Origin: Singulisphaera sp. GP187
Lineage (GTDB): Bacteria > Planctomycetota > Planctomycetia > Gemmatales > Gemmataceae
NCBI GenBank assembly: GCA_945905925.1
Contig: CAMDQN010000028.1
Span: 1-54,213 of the forward strand
DNA length: 54,213 nt
Reading direction: 5' to 3'
Under the pieces are notes generated by a model that saw only the letters and a program-made list of their open reading frames with translations, ran no database searches and was not told the DNA's origin. A program made the position numbers and the translations under genes. Of the stretch, positions 24,714 to 31,822 are shown piece after piece; position 1 is the stretch's first letter; every line of letters starts with the position of its first letter.

Positions 24714-26060
24714 GTGTCTTACGTTCTGAACACCCCGGAAGACCAGAAGGCGATGCTCGTCGCGATCGGGGTCGCCTCCGTCGAAGACCTGTTCGCGAAC
24801 ATCCCGGCCGCGTTGCGATTCGGGCGCGCGCTCGACATCCCGCCAGCGATGTCGGAGATGGAACTGCAATCGCACCTCGCGCAACTGCTTGCCAAAAACC
24901 AGTCCGCGTCGGACGCGGTGTGCTTCCTCGGTGGCGGGGCTTACGACCACTTCATTCCGAGCGTGGTGGACGCCATCGCGGGACGCAGTGAGTTCTACAC
25001 CGCGTACACGCCCTACCAGGCGGAAGCCTCGCAAGGCACGCTGCAAGCGGTCTTCGAGTATCAATCGTTGATGTGCGAGTTGACTGGGATGGGGGTCGCG
25101 AACGCGAGCCTCTACGAAGGCGGTTCGAGTGTGACCGAAGCGTCGCTGATGGCGATCGGCATCACGAAGCGTTCGGAAGTACTGATCGCGGAGAGCGTTC
25201 ACCCGGAGTACCGGCAGACACTCGAAACTTACGCCGCGAACCTCAACTGCAAGGTGCGAACGCTGCCCACGCCGAACGGTGTGCTGAACCCAGACGACGT
25301 GAAGGCCGCGGTGAGCGACGCGACCGCGTGCGTGATCGCGCAATCGCCGAACTTCTTCGGCCACCTCGAAGAGATGCAAGCGATCGGCGACGCGGCGCAC
25401 AAGGTCGGCGCGCTGTTCGTCGCGAGCTTCGACCCGATCTCGGTCGGCGTGCTGAAACGCCCCGGTGACTACGGGGCCGACATCGCGGTCGCGGAAGGGC
25501 AAGGTTTAGGCGTGCCGCTCCAGTACGGCGGGCCGTATCTCGGCATCCTCGCGTGCCACGAGGACTCGCGCTTCCTGCGCAAAATCCCGGGCCGGCTCGT
25601 GGGCCAAACGACCGACCGCAACGGCAAGCGCGCGTGGGTGCTGACGCTTCAACCGCGCGAGCAGCACATCGCCCGCGCGAACGCGACGAGCAACATCTGC
25701 ACGAATCAGGGTCTGCTCGCGCTCCGCGCCGCGGTGTACCTCACGGCGGTCGGCCCGCAGGGGCTGAAGGAAACCGCGGAGTTGTGCGTCCGCAAAGCGC
25801 ACTACGCGGCGGAACAGTTGTGCAAGGTCGGTGGCGTGTCGCTCCGCTTCAACGCGCCGTTCGTGAAAGAGTTCGCGATTCAGGTTCCCGGCGACGCCGG
25901 AATGCTTCTGGCGAAGCTCCGCGCGAAGGGCTTCCACGCGGGTCTGCCGCTGGGCCGGTGGTATCCATCGCTGAAGAACTGCATCACGGTCGCGGTGACA
26001 GAGAAACGCACGAAGGCCGAAATCGACAGTTTGGTGGAGGCACTGAAGGCGAGTATTTAA
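24714..26060 (+). CDS. gcvPA: Glycine dehydrogenase (decarboxylating) subunit 1
   Basis: N-terminal half of the split P protein, which decarboxylates glycine with PLP and loads H protein. The 448 residues include DQKAMLVAIGVASVEDLF, FLGGGAYDHFIPSVVDAI, YTPYQAEASQGTLQ and the NICTNQGLLALRAAVYL segment. The GTG at 24714 follows AAGGAGG at 24701-24707 with 6-base spacing; earlier in-frame starts lie in the inverted repeat. Its partner gcvPB is displaced 1.57 kb downstream. Confidence 0.94.
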   Translation: MSYVLNTPEDQKAMLVAIGVASVEDLFANIPAALRFGRALDIPPAMSEMELQSHLAQLLAKNQSASDAVCFLGGGAYDHFIPSVVDAIAGRSEFYTAYTPYQAEASQGTLQAVFEYQSLMCELTGMGVANASLYEGGSSVTEASLMAIGITKRSEVLIAESVHPEYRQTLETYAANLNCKVRTLPTPNGVLNPDDVKAAVSDATACVIAQSPNFFGHLEEMQAIGDAAHKVGALFVASFDPISVGVLKRPGDYGADIAVAEGQGLGVPLQYGGPYLGILACHEDSRFLRKIPGRLVGQTTDRNGKRAWVLTLQPREQHIARANATSNICTNQGLLALRAAVYLTAVGPQGLKETAELCVRKAHYAAEQLCKVGGVSLRFNAPFVKEFAIQVPGDAGMLLAKLRAKGFHAGLPLGRWYPSLKNCITVAVTEKRTKAEIDSLVEALKASI

Positions 26061-26072
26061 GGAGGAATCGCG

Positions 26073-26876
26073 ATGCCGTCACCGTTTCCGGGAATGGACC
26101 CGTGGCTGGAACGCCCTGCGGTGTTCCCCAGCGTTCACAACGCCCTGATTACCTACCTCCAGGCGGCGCTCAACGCCGCGCTGCCGCCGGGTTACGTCGC
26201 GGCTGGCGACAGCCGGGTATACGTCGATCCCGAGTTGCGGCGGGTTCCCGATGTTGGCGTGTTCGGGCCGGACGCGGGGGTGTCCGGGGATGCGGCAGTA
26301 GCCGTGGTGACGCTCACGCAAGCCGGACTGCTCGCGGCGGCGACCGAGGCGGTCAGCGATCCGGTTGAGGAACTGTACCTGGAAATTCGATCCGTGGAAG
26401 ACGAACGGTTGGTGACCACAGTCGAGGTGGTCAGCCCCGCGAACAAGAAGGCGGGCGAGGAAGGGCGGGTGTCGTACCAACAGAAGCAGGGCGAGTGCCG
26501 ACTCTCCAAAGTGAACCTTGTGGAACTCGACCTGCTTCGCGGCGGACCGCACACGACGGCGATCTCCGCAGCCCGCCTCCGCGTCATCGCGCCGGAGTGC
26601 GACTATCACGTGTGTGTGATGGTGGCTGGTTCGCCGATCCGCTTTTTCGTCGCCCCGATCAAGTTGGCCGACCGGCTGCCGAAAGTGCCGATCCCGCTCG
26701 ACCCGGGTGTCACGCCGGTGACAATCGATCTGCAAGCGGTGTTCGACCGCTGCTACGACGAAGGCGGCTTCGCCAAGCGCGCGAAGTACACCAAGCAAAA
26801 ACCGGACCCGCTGCTGACGCCGGAACAGCAGGCGTGGGCTGAAGACATCCTCCGCGCGAAGGGGTTGCTACCGTGA
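26073..26876 (+). CDS. DUF4058 family protein
   Basis: A 267-residue protein with the DUF4058 opening MPSPFPGMDPWLE and the LEIRSVEDERLVTTVEVVSPANK strand region, which is reminiscent of PD-(D/E)xK-like or Uma2-like folds. The function is unknown; the family is common in cyanobacteria and planctomycetes, often in accessory regions. It has a strong AAGGAGG site 12 bases after the gcvPA stop and overlaps the next gene through GTGA. It is an insertion within the glycine cleavage operon. Confidence 0.88.
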   Translation: MPSPFPGMDPWLERPAVFPSVHNALITYLQAALNAALPPGYVAAGDSRVYVDPELRRVPDVGVFGPDAGVSGDAAVAVVTLTQAGLLAAATEAVSDPVEELYLEIRSVEDERLVTTVEVVSPANKKAGEEGRVSYQQKQGECRLSKVNLVELDLLRGGPHTTAISAARLRVIAPECDYHVCVMVAGSPIRFFVAPIKLADRLPKVPIPLDPGVTPVTIDLQAVFDRCYDEGGFAKRAKYTKQKPDPLLTPEQQAWAEDILRAKGLLP

Positions 26877-27610
26877 ACGAGGACGAAGCCTTCATTCGTG
26901 CGATCGTGGACAACCCCGGCGACGATACGCACCGGTTGGTCTACGCCGACTGGCTCGACGACCGCGACGACCCACGCGGCCCATACCTGCGCGCGGAAAT
27001 GGAATGGGTGCGCACCGGTAAGAAGGTGAAAGCGCTGCGATCTCTCGGTGCAACACTCGACGCAGTGTGGATGTATCGCGTGAGCCGCCCGCCAGTCGGC
27101 ATTTGCTTCTTCAGCGATTCAGTCTTCGAGGAAGGGACGCTAGGGCCGCAACTCTCGCTTATCGATGTCGAAAGCGCGGGCGCACAGTTCGGGGGCTTCC
27201 CCCACGACTACACAGCGTTCCTTCTTAACTACAACGGCGGCCAACTGACGGCTTCCCTTAATGTTGGTGGCTATGAGGTGAGCGGGTTTGTGACGATCAA
27301 CGGTGACTTTACATTTCGTGATGTTCTCAAGCGCCTGTCGGATGATGGAGAGTATGCAGATTGGGGTAGAATCCCGTTCGCGTATCAGTTTGGCTACGCC
27401 AATCACCACTACTGCCATGTTGCGATGATCATGAGGAGATCGCATGGGCAGGGAAGAGTCTCACGCCCAGTCTACTATTACGATAATCCGTGGGCAAATG
27501 AAGTGTACGATGAGGACTTGCCCGCTGCGCTGCGTCAGAATAACGACCGGCGTGTAGCGTCCAGCTTCACTGCTTACATCGACGAGATGGATACATTCTT
27601 CAACTCCTGA
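26873..27610 (+). CDS. TIGR02996 domain fused to an SMI1/KNR4 (SUKH) domain
   Basis: A 245-residue protein with an N-terminal TIGR02996 module (EDEAFIRAIVDNPGDDTHRL, VYADWLDDRDDPRG). It then has a SUKH-type domain recognisable from FGGFPHDYTAFLLNYNGG, INGDFTFRDVL and IPFAYQFGYANHHYCH. SUKH proteins are best known as immunity proteins against polymorphic toxins. The GTG start overlaps the DUF4058 stop. The second half is visibly lower in GC than its neighbours, suggesting acquisition by transfer. No toxin gene is adjacent. Confidence 0.78.
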   Translation: MNEDEAFIRAIVDNPGDDTHRLVYADWLDDRDDPRGPYLRAEMEWVRTGKKVKALRSLGATLDAVWMYRVSRPPVGICFFSDSVFEEGTLGPQLSLIDVESAGAQFGGFPHDYTAFLLNYNGGQLTASLNVGGYEVSGFVTINGDFTFRDVLKRLSDDGEYADWGRIPFAYQFGYANHHYCHVAMIMRRSHGQGRVSRPVYYYDNPWANEVYDEDLPAALRQNNDRRVASSFTAYIDEMDTFFNS

Positions 27611-27631
27611 AGAATTTGAGTAACGAGTCAC

Positions 27632-29140
27632 ATGAATAACACGCAATCCACGGAAGTGATCTTCGAACTGTCCAAGTCCGGGCGGCGGTGCCACCGGTTG
27701 CCCGCGTGCGACGTGCCCTCATCACAACCGCTCGACAAGCTCATTCCGCGCGAGCACCTCGCGGACAATTCGCCGCCGCTGCCGGAGGTCGGTGAGATTG
27801 ACTTGATCCGGCACTATACGAATCTGTCCGCGCGAAACATGAGCATCGACACCAACTTCTACCCGTTGGGGTCGTGTACCATGAAGTACAACCCCAAGCG
27901 GCACGAACGGCTTGCGTCGCTGCCGCAATATGCCAACCTGCACCCACTTCAGCACGACGACACCACGCAGGGGATGCTTGAGATTCTCTTCGAGATGCAG
28001 CAGTACCTCGCGGAGATTAGTGGGCTGCCGGCGGTGTCGCTGCAACCGGCGGCCGGTGCGCACGGTGAACTCGCCGCGCTGTTCGTCGCGGCGGCGTACT
28101 TTCGCGACAAGGGCGAGACGCACCGGCGCAAGGTGCTCGTGCCGGACTCCGCGCACGGCACGAACCCCGCGAGCGCCGCGCTCGCGGGGTTCGATACCAT
28201 CACCGTCAAGAGCGGCAAGAACGGCCTCGTCGATCTCGAAGACCTCAAATCGAAACTCGGCGACGATACCGCCGTGTTCATGATTACCAATCCCAACACG
28301 CTGGGATTGTTTGAGACACAGATTGCGACCATCACGGACCTGTTACATAGTAAGGGCGCGCTCGTATATCTCGACGGCGCGAACATGAACGCGATCCTCG
28401 GCATCACGCGCCCGGGCGACTTCGGCGCGGACATGCAGCACTACAACGTCCACAAGACGTTCACCGGGCCGCACGGCGGCGGTGGGCCTGGCTCCGGACC
28501 GATCGCGGTTCGTGACTTCCTCGCTCCGTATCTCCCGGCCCCGGTTGTGGTGAAAGATGGCACGCGATATAAGCTCAACTTCGATATGCCGAAATCGATC
28601 GGGCGCGTACGGAGCTTCTTCGGCAACGTCGGCATCTTGTTCCGCGGGTACTGCTACATCCGCACACTCGGGCCGGACGGCTTGAAGCAGGTCAGCGAAC
28701 AGGCCGTGCTGAACGCGAACTATTTGCGGGCGCGCGTGACCGAGGTCTTCGACGTGCCGCACGCGGGACCGTGTATGCACGAGTTCGTCGCCAGCGCGAA
28801 GCCGCGAGTGCGCGATCCGAGGATCGCCGCGAAGGACATCATCACCGCGAAGGACGTGTGCAAGCGTCTCCTCGACTACGGGTTCCACGCGCCCACCGTT
28901 TACTTCCCGATGGTCGTCGCGGAAGCGTTGATGATGGAGCCGACCGAAACGGAGAGCAAGGAAACGCTTGACGCGTTCGCCGACACGCTGCTGAAGATCA
29001 AGGTCGAGAACCCGGAGGTCGTGAAGACCGCGCCGCACACGCATGCCGTGAGCCGCCCAGACGAAGTGAAGGCCGCGAAGGAACTGAAACTGCGATGGAC
29101 TCCGGCCTCAGTGCCCGGCGAACCGCTGCCGGCCGCGTGA
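27632..29140 (+). CDS. gcvPB: Glycine dehydrogenase (decarboxylating) subunit 2
   Basis: C-terminal half of the split P protein, carrying the PLP lysine within HYNVHKTFTGPHGGGGPG. Other family segments are NFYPLGSCTMKYNPK, LQPAAGAHGELAALF and VPDSAHGTNPASAALAGFD. Length 502 residues, normal for the family. The weak ribosome-binding region and the 21-base gap to the SUKH gene suggest it still depends on the upstream message. Confidence 0.95.
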   Translation: MNNTQSTEVIFELSKSGRRCHRLPACDVPSSQPLDKLIPREHLADNSPPLPEVGEIDLIRHYTNLSARNMSIDTNFYPLGSCTMKYNPKRHERLASLPQYANLHPLQHDDTTQGMLEILFEMQQYLAEISGLPAVSLQPAAGAHGELAALFVAAAYFRDKGETHRRKVLVPDSAHGTNPASAALAGFDTITVKSGKNGLVDLEDLKSKLGDDTAVFMITNPNTLGLFETQIATITDLLHSKGALVYLDGANMNAILGITRPGDFGADMQHYNVHKTFTGPHGGGGPGSGPIAVRDFLAPYLPAPVVVKDGTRYKLNFDMPKSIGRVRSFFGNVGILFRGYCYIRTLGPDGLKQVSEQAVLNANYLRARVTEVFDVPHAGPCMHEFVASAKPRVRDPRIAAKDIITAKDVCKRLLDYGFHAPTVYFPMVVAEALMMEPTETESKETLDAFADTLLKIKVENPEVVKTAPHTHAVSRPDEVKAAKELKLRWTPASVPGEPLPAA

Positions 29141-29382
29141 AAGGTGACCACCGGGATGCCGTGACTCGAGCGCCTCCCGGAACTGATCCTTCGATTGCTT
29201 TTCGCGCGCACCCCTCAAACAATTCCTCCTGCTGCCGAGCGGTTCACATCACTACCGCATCTGGCGTTCTGCCCGCCCGACGGTGTGGCCGGCTGCACTT
29301 CGCGGGCGCGAAATGCCTTGCGGCCACCAGAACCGGCCCTTACGTTAATCGTTGCACCGTTGTCCCTGCCACCCGGACCCTT

Positions 29383-31605
29383 ATGGCCGACCCGATTCCC
29401 CGGCCGCGCGGTCGCGCCTTCTTCCTTGCCGCGCTCGCCGCGCTCGCGCTCTCCGGCGCGGCTCGCGCAGAACCAGCAGACCCCGCCATACCGGAGAAAC
29501 TCGCCAAACTGCGGTACGGGTGGCACGAGCAGCACGCCCGCCACGAAGCCGCCGGGTGGGAGGTCGATCTCATCGCGCCGCCGCGCCCGGTCGGGCGGCC
29601 CATCGGTCAGTTCCAGAACCCGACCGCACTCGTCGGGGAACTCGGCCCAGTCCTTGCCGACGATTACGTCGCGCTCCGCAACGCCGCGCAGAAACTCGCT
29701 GAAGCCGCTCGTACGCGCCGCGAGGACGCCAAAAAAGACTGGGAAGAGGTCTACAAGCAACGGATCGCGTTCCGCAAGTACGCGGACCAGCAGCAGACCG
29801 CCTACGGCTTCGACCTCGACACCGGCGCGCAGTTGGGCTTTCACCCCACTGTGTTCGATGGTGCCGTGGTCGCGTGGGCAGTGGTCGTGTTCGTAGTGGC
29901 GCGATCTCTCGGAAAGCGGGCGCGCCGCGTATCGACGCGCCGGACGCGCCGGGCCGCGGTTCTGGGGGTGCTGCTCGTCGTCACGACGGTGCCGGGGTGT
30001 TCGTCCGGCCTCGCGCTCGGTTTGAGCGACTGGGCCGCGCGCGAGGAAGCCGAACTCGTCGCCGACACGAAGGACGCGACCGAAAAAGCCGATACCGCGA
30101 CCGCCGACGCCGACAAGAAGTGGAAGGCCGCAGTGGATGGCTGGGTGAAACTCGTCACGGTTCCGGGCGCGACCGAGCCGTCGGTCGAAACGGTGGTGCG
30201 TGACGGCGAGTCACAAGTTCGCGAACGGCTCCAGATCGCCGCGCGCGAGGCCCGGCTCGCGGACCGGCTTGCGAAGGAAGCCGAAAGCGACAAGACGCAA
30301 CTCGCGACCGATCGCGACCGGCTCGACAGCCTGAGGAGTGGTTCCCGCTGGCGGTCGATCGCGTTCGCAACGGCGCGGTGTTTGGGAGCCGCGTTGCTAT
30401 TCGGGTTGGCCGTCATGCCGTACCGACGCGCAGTGCGCAAAGAAGCCGCGATCGTCAAAGCCGACGCGAAGAAGTGCCCACGCTGCTTCAGCGAAAAGCT
30501 CGTCGTCGAGAAAACCGGCACGATCCCTGGCGCGGAAGAGTCCGTACGCGAAAAGGACGAGGAGGAAGACGACGCGCCGCGCCCGCGATACCGGTCCGGC
30601 AAGCGGAAGCCACCGCCCCCGAAACGCAAGTCTGCGGCAGCGTCTACCTCGGCCGCGAGCGAAACCGGTTACGTCGAGTGCAAGACGTGCGGCTTTCGCT
30701 TTCTTCGCAGTTACCAGAAGGTGCGTCGGCTGTGTTTCCCGGTGGTCGGTGTGCGGAACAGCGGCAAGACGCACCTGCTCGCGACCGCCTACGACAAGGT
30801 GCGCAAACAGAAGGCGCCCGCCGCCGCGACCGTCGTACCGGCCCCGTCACTCGGTGACGAGCGATTCGACCTGTACATCGACCTGATCATGAACATGAAG
30901 CGCGACGCCGGGAACACGTTGCACGACGTGAACACTCCGCCAGACCCGGTGATGATCCACATTCGCGACACCGACCCGGCTGGCGCGAACACTGCCATCG
31001 TGAACCTGTTCGACTACTCCGGCGAGTTGGTGAACCAGAAGATCGACGTGGACCGTCTGAAGAAGCAGGCGGTCAAGATGGACGGGTTCATGCTGTTCCT
31101 CGACCCGACCCAACTCGACGGGCGATCGGGCGGTGTGACGCTCGACCGGCAACTCGCGGCGCTCAACGAGTTCATGGCCGACATGCGCGAGGCGCGTGGC
31201 GTCGATCCCGGGGACGTGATCCCGGTCCCGGTCGCGATCGTGATTCCCAAGTTCGACCTGCTCGTAACCCGCAACCCGATTCACGGTCAGTCGGTCCCGT
31301 TCATCCGCAGATTGCTCAGCGAAATGAATCCCGCACAGCCCAAGCGGACGACTCTCGGCATCGTTCGGGAGCGCAGCGAACTGGTGGAGGACATGCTGGA
31401 GTTGATGTTTCGCGGTGTGGACGTGCGAGCGCTGGTGGAGAGTTACTTCGGCAACCAGGTGATGTTCTTTCCGGTATCATCGGTAAGCCTGTTCGAGAAC
31501 GAACTCGGCGTCGAAGACCTCTCGCAGCGCACCATTGCGCCGTTTGGCGTGGCGGAACCGTTCCTGTGGTTGCTGCACATGCACGGGTATGAGGTGTTTG
31601 CTTGA
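29383..31605 (+). CDS. Membrane-anchored zinc-ribbon GTPase (TRAFAC/DO-GTPase type)
   Basis: A 740-residue protein. It has a signal-like N-terminus (RAFFLAALAALALSGAARA), hydrophobic segments near residues 160-176, 195-215 and 326-347, coiled-coil-prone helices between them, and a zinc ribbon (C365/C368 and C433/C436) split by an acidic-basic linker. A GTPase domain follows: G1 GVRNSGKTHLL (from 456), G3 as DYSGE (from 544), FLDPTQL and G4-like IPKFDLL (K623). The D-x-x-GE switch and the fused zinc ribbon match the DO-GTPase2 family of NTP-dependent conflict systems. Nothing recognisable is seen in the 241-base gap upstream. It is the first gene of a five-gene cassette. Confidence 0.78.
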   Translation: MADPIPRPRGRAFFLAALAALALSGAARAEPADPAIPEKLAKLRYGWHEQHARHEAAGWEVDLIAPPRPVGRPIGQFQNPTALVGELGPVLADDYVALRNAAQKLAEAARTRREDAKKDWEEVYKQRIAFRKYADQQQTAYGFDLDTGAQLGFHPTVFDGAVVAWAVVVFVVARSLGKRARRVSTRRTRRAAVLGVLLVVTTVPGCSSGLALGLSDWAAREEAELVADTKDATEKADTATADADKKWKAAVDGWVKLVTVPGATEPSVETVVRDGESQVRERLQIAAREARLADRLAKEAESDKTQLATDRDRLDSLRSGSRWRSIAFATARCLGAALLFGLAVMPYRRAVRKEAAIVKADAKKCPRCFSEKLVVEKTGTIPGAEESVREKDEEEDDAPRPRYRSGKRKPPPPKRKSAAASTSAASETGYVECKTCGFRFLRSYQKVRRLCFPVVGVRNSGKTHLLATAYDKVRKQKAPAAATVVPAPSLGDERFDLYIDLIMNMKRDAGNTLHDVNTPPDPVMIHIRDTDPAGANTAIVNLFDYSGELVNQKIDVDRLKKQAVKMDGFMLFLDPTQLDGRSGGVTLDRQLAALNEFMADMREARGVDPGDVIPVPVAIVIPKFDLLVTRNPIHGQSVPFIRRLLSEMNPAQPKRTTLGIVRERSELVEDMLELMFRGVDVRALVESYFGNQVMFFPVSSVSLFENELGVEDLSQRTIAPFGVAEPFLWLLHMHGYEVFA

Positions 31606-31624
31606 TGGGTGTACTGTCTTGGTT

Positions 31625-31804
31625 TTCGCCCTGAAGAGGCGGGACAGCATAACCCAGGGCAACGCCCTGGGTGGCGGTGGGAACGAAATGTACCCTGTGA
31701 AGGGGTGCGACACTCACCTGTCCCAGGCCTTCAGCCTGGAAATCAAATGATGTCGGACCCAGGGCTTTGCCCTGGGCTATGCTGTCCCGCCCCTTCAGGG
31801 CGAA
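31625..31804. repeat. Inverted repeat with nested CCCAGGGC-GCCCTGGG palindromes
   Basis: Arms 31625-31672 and 31757-31804 match over 45 of 48 bases. Each arm ends in a nested palindrome (CCCAGGGC, three bases, GCCCTGGG), and the spacer carries a further one (CCAGGCCTTCAGCCTGG). It fills most of the 217-base gap between the GTPase and kinase genes. The right arm supplies the AGAGGA that precedes the kinase start. Part of the same unit (GAAGAGGAGCATAACCCAG) recurs before the GAP1-like gene. Confidence 0.9.
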
Positions 31805-31822
31805 GAGGAATGCAACGAACCA

